NCBI GenBank assembly: GCA_963762315.1
Contig: CAVXKO010000007.1
Coordinates: forward strand, 814,253-878,252
DNA length: 64,000 bases
Reading direction: 5' to 3'
Origin: RPQJ01 sp963762315
GTDB taxonomy: Bacteria > Pseudomonadota > Gammaproteobacteria > Steroidobacterales > Steroidobacteraceae
Below the pieces are notes generated by a model, which saw only the letters and a list, made by a program, of their open reading frames with translations, was not told the origin of the DNA and made no database searches. Positions 23,565 through 32,150 of the stretch are shown piece by piece. The position numbers and the translations under genes were made by a program. Positions within the stretch are counted from its first letter, which is position 1, and the number at the start of each line of letters is the position of its first letter.

Positions 23565-24844
23565 GCGACCGCACGCTCCTCCTCCTGTTGGCGATGATCG
23601 TCGCGGTCGGCTCGATCGCGACCAACCTCTACATCCCGGCCCTGCCCTCGGTCCGCGAGCATTTCGGCGCGGACGTCGTGCACGTCCAGGCGACGTTCTC
23701 GGTCTCGCTGATCACGTTCGCCATCGGCATGCTGGCGTGGGGCCCGATTTCGGACCGCTATGGCCGGCGCCGCGCGGTGCTCACCGGCATGAGCATCGTC
23801 ATCCTCGGCGCAACGATCGGCATGACCGCGCAGAGCCTGCCGTGGCTGATCGTCGGGCGCGCGGTGCAGGCATTCGGCACTTCCGTCGGCATTGCCGTCT
23901 CGCGCGCCATCATCAGCGACCGTTTTCCCGCGGATCGCATGGCGTCCGCGATCGCACAGCTCGCGATCGTGTCCGTGCTCACCAACGGGCTGGCTCCCGT
24001 ACTCGGAGGTTTCCTCACCGCCGGGTTCGGCTGGCGCGCCGTGTTCGGCGCATTGATCCTGTTCGCCCTCGTGCCCACGTACTTCGCGTGGAAGCACCTG
24101 CCGGAAACCCGTGACCAGACCCGGCCGCCGCCCAATACGCGCGAGATGTTCTCCACGGCCCGGCGCCTGGTTCGCAACCGGCTCTACGTCAGCTGTGCGC
24201 TCCAGTCGTCGTTGAGCTATGCCTTGTTCCTGGTGTTCCTGTCGCTGGCGCCGTACGTGCTGGTCTCGGCCCTGGGCCGCCCGACGACGGACTACGGATT
24301 CTATTACCTGTTCATCGCCGTCGGTTATGTGCTGGGCAACCTCTCGCTGCGCTGGCTGGGGGGGCGGCGCAGCGCACACTGGATGATTGCGGTGGGCGGG
24401 ATCGTGCAGGCCGTCGCATCCGTCGCGGCGCTTGCCTTCGTCGCGGCGGGCCTGAAGCACCCGCTCTGGATCTTCGTGCCGATGTTCATCCTGTACATCG
24501 GGCAGGGAATGTTCATGCCGAACATGTCGGCGATCGCCGTCAGCCAGGCGCCGCAGCATGCCGGGGTGGCCTCGAGCACGCTCGGCTTCCTGCAGCAGAT
24601 CATCGCTGCGTTCTGCGTGCAGCTGATGGGCGTCACGCCGACCGACACGGCGGTCCCGATGCTCGCCTTTGGCGCGGCAGCCAGCCTGCTGCAGCTCGGA
24701 GTGCTCTGGCTGTCGCCGCGGATCGAGGCTGGCGCTGCCCTCACCCCCAGCCCTCTCCCGCAAGCGGGAGAGGGAGTCGATGCCCTTACCCACTTGCCCT
24801 CACCCGGCCTGTCGGCCGACCTCTCCCGTAAACGGGAGAGGTGA
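23561..24844 (+). CDS. MFS multidrug exporter, Bcr/CflA family
   Basis: About 427 residues with twelve hydrophobic segments, an exporter of the drug:H+ antiporter-1 type. Family marks are the TNLYIPALPSV start of helix 1, the SDRYGRRRAVL motif A between helices 2 and 3, and GLAPVLGGFL, the motif C region of helix 5. It starts at TTG 23561, overlapping the gabD stop as TTGA, with a GAGGG ribosome-binding site. The protein proper ends near LSPRIEAGA. The last 35 or so residues (ALTPSPLPQAGEGVDALTHL onward) are translated from two palindromic repeats, and the stop codon lies in the second. Substrate unknown. Confidence 0.85.
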   Translation: MSDRTLLLLLAMIVAVGSIATNLYIPALPSVREHFGADVVHVQATFSVSLITFAIGMLAWGPISDRYGRRRAVLTGMSIVILGATIGMTAQSLPWLIVGRAVQAFGTSVGIAVSRAIISDRFPADRMASAIAQLAIVSVLTNGLAPVLGGFLTAGFGWRAVFGALILFALVPTYFAWKHLPETRDQTRPPPNTREMFSTARRLVRNRLYVSCALQSSLSYALFLVFLSLAPYVLVSALGRPTTDYGFYYLFIAVGYVLGNLSLRWLGGRRSAHWMIAVGGIVQAVASVAALAFVAAGLKHPLWIFVPMFILYIGQGMFMPNMSAIAVSQAPQHAGVASSTLGFLQQIIAAFCVQLMGVTPTDTAVPMLAFGAAASLLQLGVLWLSPRIEAGAALTPSPLPQAGEGVDALTHLPSPGLSADLSRKRER

Positions 24845-25047
24845 TTGGCCCCCTCTCCCGCCAGCAGCGGGAGAGGGTTGGGGTGAGGGCTTTTTCTTCA
24901 GACCCTCACCCGACCTGCGGTCGACCTCTCCCGCAAGCGGGAGAGGTGAAGACACCCTCACCCGCCCCGCGGGGCGACCTCTCCCGTAAACGGGAGAGGT
25001 GATTGGCCCCCTCTCCCGCCGCAGCGGGAGAGGGTTGGGGTGAGGGT
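24738..25047. repeat. array of six CTCTCCCG palindromes (BIME-like)
   Basis: Six palindromic units with three loop types (GCAAGC, GTAAAC and GC-CAGCAGC/GCAGC) alternate with CCCTCACCC and GGGGTGAGGG linkers. A compound block of about 70 bases occurs twice almost unchanged (24820-24889 and 24978-25046), showing duplication of a pair rather than of single units. It separates the exporter gene from hemH. Confidence 0.88.
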
Positions 25048-25094
25048 CCGCGATCCTGTATCGTTCCACGCTGGTTTCATCGACCCGGCAGCGC

Positions 25095-26192
25095 ATGACT
25101 CAACTCATCGGCACACCCGACTACGAGCACGGCAACGCGAGCCGGGCCGGCGTGCTGCTGGTGAATCTCGGCACCCCCGACGACCCGAGCACGGCCTCGG
25201 TGCGACGGTATCTCGCCGAATTCCTGTGGGACCCGCGCGTCATCGAGATGCCGCGGGCGCTTTGGTGGATGGTCCTGCACGGCATCATCCTGCGGGTGCG
25301 GCCGCGCCGCAGCGCGCACGCCTACCAGAAGATCTGGACGGAGCGCGGTTCGCCGTTGCTGATCGAGTCTCGCGGCCTTGCCGACGCGCTCGGCCGGAGC
25401 CTCGCCGCGCAGTTCGGCGATCGCGTGATCGTCGATCTCGCGATGAGCTACGGCCGCCCGTCGATCCCGGACGTGCTGGAGAGCTTCCGCCAGCGCAACG
25501 TGCAGCGGCTCATCGTGTTGCCGCTGTATCCGCAGTATTCCTCGACGACGACGGGCTCGATCTTCGAGCGCGTCACGCGCGAACTCGCGCAATGGCGCTG
25601 GATGCCGGAAATGCGCTTCGTGAACCAGTACTGGGAGCACGAGCTGTACCTTGCTGCGGTCGCCGACAGCATCGCGTCGCACTGGCGCACGCACGGCCGC
25701 AAGCACCTGCTGTTCTCGTTCCACTCGATCCCCAAGCGCTATTTCCTCGCGGGCGATCCCTACCACTGCTTCTGCCGCGGCACGGCGCGCGCCGTGGCCC
25801 ACCGGCTCGGGCTCGCCGACAGCGAGTGGTCGCTCGGCTTCCAGTCGCGGTTCGGCAAGGAAGAATGGCTCAAGCCTTACGTGGACGGCCTGCTGCACGA
25901 GTACGCGAAGTCGGGCCCGAAGCAGGTGACCGTCGTGTGCCCGGGCTTCGCCACCGACTGTCTCGAGACCCTGGAGGAAATCGCCATGCAGAACCGCGAG
26001 ATGTTCCTCGCCGAGGGCGGCACGCAGTTCGACTACGTGCCCTGCCTGAACGCCAGCGACGCGCACGCCGCGGCCCTGACGGACGTGGTGCTGCACCATG
26101 CCGGCGGCTGGCCCGAATTCTCGGGGCGCGACGACACGGCGGAGCGCATGGCCTCGCGCCAGCGCGCGCTGGCGATCGGCGCGAAAGCCTGA
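25095..26192 (+). CDS. hemH: ferrochelatase HemH
   Basis: A 365-residue enzyme inserting Fe2+ into protoporphyrin IX, the last step of heme synthesis. Family marks are GVLLVNLGTPDDP at the start, YPQYSSTTTGS (porphyrin-binding loop), the metal-binding histidine in LLFSFHSIPKRYF and the glutamate in CPGFATDCLETLEEI. It has proteobacterial length and no C-terminal membrane anchor. I chose ATG 25095, directly before the conserved region. It begins 48 bases after the repeat array and is followed after ten bases by a VOC protein gene, probably in one operon. Confidence 0.95.
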   Translation: MTQLIGTPDYEHGNASRAGVLLVNLGTPDDPSTASVRRYLAEFLWDPRVIEMPRALWWMVLHGIILRVRPRRSAHAYQKIWTERGSPLLIESRGLADALGRSLAAQFGDRVIVDLAMSYGRPSIPDVLESFRQRNVQRLIVLPLYPQYSSTTTGSIFERVTRELAQWRWMPEMRFVNQYWEHELYLAAVADSIASHWRTHGRKHLLFSFHSIPKRYFLAGDPYHCFCRGTARAVAHRLGLADSEWSLGFQSRFGKEEWLKPYVDGLLHEYAKSGPKQVTVVCPGFATDCLETLEEIAMQNREMFLAEGGTQFDYVPCLNASDAHAAALTDVVLHHAGGWPEFSGRDDTAERMASRQRALAIGAKA

Positions 26193-26201
26193 TCCTCCGC
26201 A

Positions 26202-26921
26202 ATGCTGCTCGGGAGATTCCTCGAAATCAGCGTCTACGCGCCGGACGTCGCGGCGTCCGTCGAATTCTACGAGTCGCTGGGATTCGTGCAGGCGTCGACG
26301 GGCGATGCCTGGAGCCATCCGTATGCGGTCGTGACGGACGGGCGGCTGTTCCTCGGCCTGCACCAGTACCGCTTCGCGTCGCCCGCGCTGACCTGGGTCC
26401 AGCCCGACGTAGCCCGGCAAGCGCCGGTGCTCGCAGGGCTCGGCATCGAGTTCAAGTTCGCCCGGTTCGACCGCGACGCGTTCCACGAAGTCGGCTTCCT
26501 CGATCCCTCCGGGCAGATGATCACCGTGATCGAGGCGCGGACGTTCTCGCCTCCGTCGTTGCCGCCCGCACATGCGTCGTCCCTCGGCTATTTCGAGGAG
26601 TTCGGCATCCCCACGAGCGATCTCGAACGTGCCGGCGCGTTCTGGGACAGCCTCGGCTTCGTCGCATTCGATCCGGTGTGCGCGCCTTTCGGGAAGGTGG
26701 TCGTCGCGGGTCGCGACCTCAACATCGGCCTCTACGACGTCGACCTGCGCAATCCGGTGCTGACGTTCTCCGACCCCGCGATGCCGGAGCGGATCGCGCA
26801 GCTTCGCGACCGCGGCCTGCCCTTCGCCGGGCGCCTGCCGCGCGGCATGAACGCGCGCGAGAACGGGATTCTCCAGGCGCCCGAAGGCACTGAACTGCTT
26901 CTCACCACGACTCGGGACTGA
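26202..26921 (+). CDS. VOC (glyoxalase/bleomycin-resistance-like) protein, two domains
   Basis: A 239-residue protein made of two vicinal-oxygen-chelate domains (about residues 1-112 and 125-235). Each begins with the beta-alpha-beta core: LGRFLEISVYAPDVAASVEFYE in the first (over about 22 residues) and FEEFGIPTSDLERAGAFWDSLGF in the second. Relatives include glyoxalase I, extradiol dioxygenases and antibiotic-binding proteins, so the reaction cannot be read from sequence. Metal-ligand histidine and glutamate positions are only partly kept. It lies ten bases downstream of hemH. Confidence 0.8.
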   Translation: MLLGRFLEISVYAPDVAASVEFYESLGFVQASTGDAWSHPYAVVTDGRLFLGLHQYRFASPALTWVQPDVARQAPVLAGLGIEFKFARFDRDAFHEVGFLDPSGQMITVIEARTFSPPSLPPAHASSLGYFEEFGIPTSDLERAGAFWDSLGFVAFDPVCAPFGKVVVAGRDLNIGLYDVDLRNPVLTFSDPAMPERIAQLRDRGLPFAGRLPRGMNARENGILQAPEGTELLLTTTRD

Positions 26922-27014
26922 CGGCGAGCCTCGGAACGCTCGCCCGGGCCGGTCAGCCTGCGACCACGGCACCCGGTTTTGCAGGTATGATTTCCGCGCT
27001 CGCAACGGAAGCTT

Positions 27015-29129
27015 ATGAGCGTCTACCAAGAATTAAAGCGTCGGCACGTGTTCCGGGTCGCGGCACTCTACGCGGGCATCGCGTGGATCTCGCTGCAGGC
27101 CGCGAGCATGATCCTGCCGGCGTTCCACGCGCCGGACTGGGTCTTCCAGGCGATGATCGTCATCGGCCTGGTCGGCTTCGTCATCGTGCTGGTCATCGCG
27201 TGGCTCTACGAGCTGACCGCCGAGGGCCTCAAGCGCGACGAAGAAGTCATCATCAACCGCAAGCTGAAGCCGCTGCTCGGCCGACGCCTGTGGAATGCGC
27301 TGCTCATCGGCGTACTCGGCATCGCACTCGGCATTTCGCTCTACGGCAACTATCGCGCCAAGCAACAGGCCGATGCCGCCGGCAACGGCGGGATCAAGGC
27401 CGTCTCCCTGCTGATCGCCGACCTGTCGAACCGCACCGGGGATCCGGTGTTCGACGGCACCCTCGAAGAAGCGCTCGGGGTCGGCCTGGAAGGCGCGTCA
27501 TTCATCACGAACTACCAGCGCGCGACCGCCCGGAGACTGGCCGAGGAGATCAAGCCCGGCAGCCAGCTCAATGACGAGGTGGCCCGGCTGGTGGCGGTCC
27601 GCGAAGGCATCAAGGTCGTGCTGTCCGGAATGATCGAACCGGCGGACGGGGGCTACAACCTGTCGGTGCGCGCGATCAACCCCGCGGATGGGAAGATCAT
27701 CAAGGATGCCACCGCCAACGCGGCCAACCGCGATGCCGTGCTGGCGGCCGTCGGCTCGATCGCCGGCGAGATTCGTGAAGCCCTCGGCGACACTTCGCTC
27801 AAGGACCGCAAGCTCACCGACCAGGAAACGTTCACGGCGGCCTCGCTGGAAGCCGCGAGCTTCTATACGCGGGCCCAGTCGCTCGCGGCGGCCAACAAGG
27901 ACGAGGAAGCGCTGCCCATTTACCAGAGGGCCGTCGAGGCCGATCCGGAGTTTGCCCGGGCGTATTCGGGCTGGGGACTGTCGGCGTTCAAGCTTGGCCG
28001 GCGCAGCGAGGCGACCGAGCAATGGAACAAGGCGCTGAAGCGGCTCGACCGGATGACGGAGCGCGAGCGCTATCGCACCCTCGGCCTGTATTACTCCGTG
28101 GTCTCGCTCAATTACGACAAGGCGATCGAGAACTACAGCCAGCTCGTGAAGCTGTACCCGGCGGACGGCGCCGCGCACAACAACCTCGCGATCTCCAACT
28201 TCATGACGCTGAACTTCCAGCAGGCACTGGCGGAGGGCAAGCGGGTGCTCGACGTCTACCCGGAGGACGTGCAGTTCCGCGCGAACTATGCGCTCTACGC
28301 GATGTATGCCAGCGACCTGAAGACTGCCGTCGAGGAAGCCGGCAAGGTCGTCAAGGCGGATCCGTCCTACTACCTCGCCTACCTGCCGCTCGCCATGCAG
28401 GCCATGACCGTGCCCGACCTCGCGGCGGCACGCCAGGTCTACGAGCGCGCGGCGGCCCAGGGCGGCGCCTCGGGCGCATCGCTTGCTGCCATCGGGTTGG
28501 CGGACATCGCGCTGTACGACGGGAAGCCGGCGGACGCGGAAAAAATCCTGGTGGATGGTCTCGCGGCGGACAAGGCGAGCGGCAACGAGCAGGGCATCGC
28601 GTCGAAGCAGGGAGCCCTGGCCAAGGCCTATGCGCAGCAGGGCAAGCGACAGGAAGCCCTCGCCGTCCTGCGCGAACTGACCGCGCATGCGGAAACGAAC
28701 GCGGAGTGGGTGCCTGCGGCGCTGGTTTACTACGAGCTCGGAGAGATCGCCGAGGTCAAGGCCATTGCGGATGAATTGAGCCGCCAGCTGCAGCCCCAGA
28801 GTCGCGCGTACGCGAAGATGCTCCAGGGCCTGCTGGCACTGCGCGAGAAGCGCGCGGTCGATGCGGTCGACGCGCTCAAGGGCGCCGTCGGCCTGGCGGA
28901 CCTCTGGCTGGTGAGATGCACGCTGGGCAAAGCCTATCTCGCAGCAGGCTATCCCGCCGAGGCCAAGTCGGAATTCGAGGCCTGCGTGAAGCGACGCGGC
29001 GAAGCGAGCGCGCTGTTCCTCGACGACACGCCGACCTACCGGTATTACGCGCCGGTGCCCGAGCAGCTCGCGGCGGCCAATGCGCAACTCGCGCGCAAGC
29101 TCTCCGGACAGCAGTCGAGCAAGAACTAG
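27015..29129 (+). CDS. TolB-like/TPR membrane protein 3
   Basis: A 704-residue protein with the start MSVYQELKRRHVFRVAALY, a motif shared by a large family of membrane-anchored TPR proteins. Three hydrophobic segments (about residues 15-35, 45-63 and 95-112) precede a diverged TolB-like domain (about 127-260; AVSLLIADLSNRTGDPVFD). TPRs follow (about 275-640; EALPIYQRAVEADPEFARAY). It is a distant paralogue of the pair at 3.1-7.1 kb. No DNA-binding or catalytic domain is present. It probably assembles partner proteins at the membrane; the function is not established. A promoter must lie in the 93-base gap after the VOC gene. Confidence 0.8.
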   Translation: MSVYQELKRRHVFRVAALYAGIAWISLQAASMILPAFHAPDWVFQAMIVIGLVGFVIVLVIAWLYELTAEGLKRDEEVIINRKLKPLLGRRLWNALLIGVLGIALGISLYGNYRAKQQADAAGNGGIKAVSLLIADLSNRTGDPVFDGTLEEALGVGLEGASFITNYQRATARRLAEEIKPGSQLNDEVARLVAVREGIKVVLSGMIEPADGGYNLSVRAINPADGKIIKDATANAANRDAVLAAVGSIAGEIREALGDTSLKDRKLTDQETFTAASLEAASFYTRAQSLAAANKDEEALPIYQRAVEADPEFARAYSGWGLSAFKLGRRSEATEQWNKALKRLDRMTERERYRTLGLYYSVVSLNYDKAIENYSQLVKLYPADGAAHNNLAISNFMTLNFQQALAEGKRVLDVYPEDVQFRANYALYAMYASDLKTAVEEAGKVVKADPSYYLAYLPLAMQAMTVPDLAAARQVYERAAAQGGASGASLAAIGLADIALYDGKPADAEKILVDGLAADKASGNEQGIASKQGALAKAYAQQGKRQEALAVLRELTAHAETNAEWVPAALVYYELGEIAEVKAIADELSRQLQPQSRAYAKMLQGLLALREKRAVDAVDALKGAVGLADLWLVRCTLGKAYLAAGYPAEAKSEFEACVKRRGEASALFLDDTPTYRYYAPVPEQLAAANAQLARKLSGQQSSKN

Positions 29130-29251
29130 GCGCGAAGCCCGTCGAGGTCGAGCCGCGGCGGATCAGCGTTCGAGGGTGAATCCTCCGTCGGCAAGCGACG
29201 ACGACTCAGGCGCGCCGACCCACCGCCCTGCGTGAAACCGGCTTCCCTGCC

Positions 29252-29287
29252 AAGAGAAAGGCCCCGAGTCCTGGTGGACCCGGGGCC
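29252..29287 (-). terminator. intrinsic terminator of the HYR-protein gene
   Basis: A 12-base stem (29260-29271 with 29276-29287, one mismatch) and a four-base loop. On the minus strand it is followed by TTTCTCTT, the correct orientation for the gene ending at 29326. Confidence 0.8.
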
Positions 29288-29729
29288 GTAACGCCGAGCG
29301 TCGACGCAGCGATTGCTGCGTCGTCTTACTTCGTCAGCAGGATGGGGCTCTTGGCGCTGTTGAACTCCTGGCCGGTCTGGTCCGATTTCACGGCAACGTA
29401 GTAGCAGCCGGCGCCCAGCCCATTGACGCTGGGCTTCCAGTTGAATTGCCAGTTCAGCGCCGACGCCGAGTAGCGGTAGTCGCTGCTGCCTGACGGGATA
29501 CGTGACCGTCGGCGTGGCCGGCCTGTTGCCCGGGCAGGTCTTGTCCGGCGTAGTAGACCTTGACGGATGGCCTCGCCAGCGAACTATCCACGCGCGCGCC
29601 ACTGGTGCCGGTGAAGCCGAAGTCGAGCGGCACCGCGCTGCCGACGCTCTTAGAGCCATTGGCATAGACGCCGTCGAGCCCGCAGTACCCGACTTGTTGA
29701 CCGTGACCGTGAACGACTTCGGTGCTGTT

Positions 29730-31330
29730 GTTACCCGCCGTCTGTCGCCGTGCACGTCACGGTGGTGGCCCGAGCGGGAACGTGCCGCCTTGGAGAGCCG
29801 GCTGTGCCGACGAGGAGCAATCGAGCCTCTCACGCAGACGATGTCCGTCGCAGTGACAGAGTAAGTGACTGCAGCTCAGTCGTCCCGTGTCGTCTGAGTC
29901 GTGATGTTCGCAGGCAGTCGGCAGTCACAGGCGGCGTCGTGTCCCTGACCGTGACGGTGAAGCGTGCTGCTGCCGGTGTTGCCGGCTGCGTCCTTCGCGG
30001 TCAGGTCACGGTCGTCGCGCCGAGCGCGAACGTGCTGCCGGAGGCCGGCGTGCAGCGTGACGCGCACGCCACGCTGTCGGTCGCCGACGGGCGCGGTGTA
30101 AGTGACGACCGCGCCCGCCGCACTGGTGGCTTCGCAGTGACGTCGGCCAGCGGCACTGATCGGCGGGCCTGTCGTGTCCCCGACCGTGACGGTGAACGTC
30201 GCGTTGCCGCGGTGTTGCCGGCGGCATCCGTCGCGGTGCAGGTCACGGTCGTCGTGCCCGAGCGGGAACGTGCTGCCGGAGGCCCGCGGTCGCACGCGGC
30301 CGTCGCGGCGGACTGCTCGCGGAGTCAGTCGCTGCCGGCAGCGGTGTAAGTAACGACCGCACCCGCCGCGCTGGTGGCCTCGGCCGTGATGTTCGCGGGG
30401 ACCGTCAACGACGGGCGTGTCGTGTCCTGCACCGTGACCGTAAGCTGACCGGTGCCCGTGTTGGCGCGGCGGATCGGTCGCCGTGCAGGTCACGTTTGAA
30501 CACCCACAGGGAACGTGCCACCGGTGGTTGCGACGTACTGACGCGAGGCACGAGGAAGAACAGGTCACGACGAGGCGCCCACGTCACGACGCCGTTGACC
30601 GATGCGTCGAACGTGACGACTCTCCCGGAAGGCCCGGTCGGCATTGAAGGACGCCGGTTGCCCGGCAACGTCGGACCGGCGGCTCGACATCGGTCACCGT
30701 GACGGGGAACGACTGGCTCGTGCTGTTGGCCGGCACGGCCGTATCGGTCGCCGTGCAGGTCACGGTCGAGGCACCCACCGGGAACGCCCGCCCGGGCATG
30801 ACTCTCAGAGCCCGGCGGCGTGAAGACCAGGCTCGCCGACCCCGACGAAGTCCAGTCGCGATGACCTGGCGGGCGGATTGAACTCACCGTCGCAAAGTCC
30901 CGCCCCGCGTCCGTATTTACGGAAATCGACGCGGGCACCGACAGCGTCGGCGGCTCCCGGTACCTCAACGGTGACGTGCGAATGACGTGACTCTGCTGGA
31001 TTGTCCTGCGCGTCGGTCGCCGTACAGGTCACGGTCGTGGTGCCCACCGGGAACGTGCCGCCCACGTCAGGTCGCTGCTGGTCACACCGGACGTGCGTAG
31101 CAAGACAGATCAGCGGCGTCAGCGCCTACGATGTCGGTCGCAGTGACCGGGTTCGGGTAGATGACGTCCGCGAACGCCTGGCCAGGGTCCGCGACGGAGC
31201 GGTGATCGTTCCGCTGGGCGCAGCCAGACCGGCGGTGAGGTGTCGTCGACGTCGAATTCGTATTGTTGCAACTGATGAATTACCCGCACGGTCGGTCGCC
31301 GTGCAGGTGACGAACTGATCTTTCACCGAT
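29730..31330 (-). repeat. tandem HYR (hyalin) repeat-coding region
   Basis: The motif coding for VTCTATD (plus-strand GTGCAGGTCACGGT or close variants) recurs at about 29754, 30001, 30238, 30486, 30755, 31024 and 31305. The spacing is 237-281 bases, about 80-90 residues per HYR domain. Divergence between units is substantial, so the array is old. Confidence 0.75.
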
Positions 31331-32030
31331 CGGATACGCCGTGGAACTGCTGCCGACGGAATGTCGCAGGTTACCGTTGCCTGGCCATCTACCGCGTCCG
31401 TGGCCGTCGGCGTGTCGTGTACCGGCTGCCAGCCGCCCGGGCGAATTGGCCTCGATGGGCAGATCGGCTGTTCAACGGAGGGGGAGCAGTCGGCGGCAAT
31501 TGCGGCGCCATCACGGTCGGGCGCCACGCAGATCCAGCGCAACCGATGACGTCGAAGCCCTGTTGAGTCCCGCATCGCCGTCGGTGTTCACGGCCTGCGA
31601 GTAGACCTTCATCCACACACGGTCCTGGAACAGGCGAGTCGGCTTCGACGGCATCGACGCCCCAGACCCTGAGCGTGACCTGCGCCTTGCCGCCCGGCTC
31701 GACCAGGAAGGTTGCGATCGTCGGGACCCGCAGTACGCGCCGGGGTCGGCGAGCGGATCGTCGCCGGCGTACCGGGCGTCACGTCGGGCTTCACGATATT
31801 GACGACGACCTGCTGGGTCTCGAGAGTCGATTGCTCCGAGAAGTCGCAGCCAAAGGCATACGGTTCTGGGTAGACGCGCGACACGATGAGTTGCGTCAGC
31901 AGGTCCGCCGAGTCGTCGCCAGTGATGAGCGGCTCGAGGTTGTAGCCGGTGGTCGTGTTGCCTTCATTCTCGACGTTGTAGACGAAGTCGGTGTAGAGAT
32001 CCGCCGCCGCCGCGCCGAGTCGGTCAGCGG

Positions 32031-32150
32031 CGTGTTGCGCAGCGAGGGGTTGCGCAGGCTCGGTGACTCGATCGTCTGGTTGCGCAGCGACGGGCTCTCG
32101 TAGGTCTGGTTGCGCAGGCTGGGGTTGCGCAGGCTCGGGTTGCGGTACGG
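32031..32150 (-). repeat. SLRN short tandem peptide repeat
   Basis: On the minus strand this encodes five SLRN tetrads plus one YRN, linked by NP, QTYES or QTIES (pattern NPSLRN-PSLRN-QTYES). The DNA core TTGCGCAG recurs at 32034, 32049, 32080, 32109 and 32124, mostly in steps of 15 or about 30 bases. Confidence 0.7.

Noticed and set aside
24738..25047. CRISPR-like array
   Set aside because: Units are palindromes with variable linkers that are themselves repeated. There are no unique spacers of constant length and no cas genes.
29502..31604. Plus-strand open frames within the HYR region
   Set aside because: They are short, in shifting frames and Arg/Val-rich; the minus strand shows clear HYR strands throughout.
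32031..32150. CRISPR or DNA-level direct repeats in the SLRN tract
   Set aside because: The repeat follows codon steps and is explained by a repetitive peptide.
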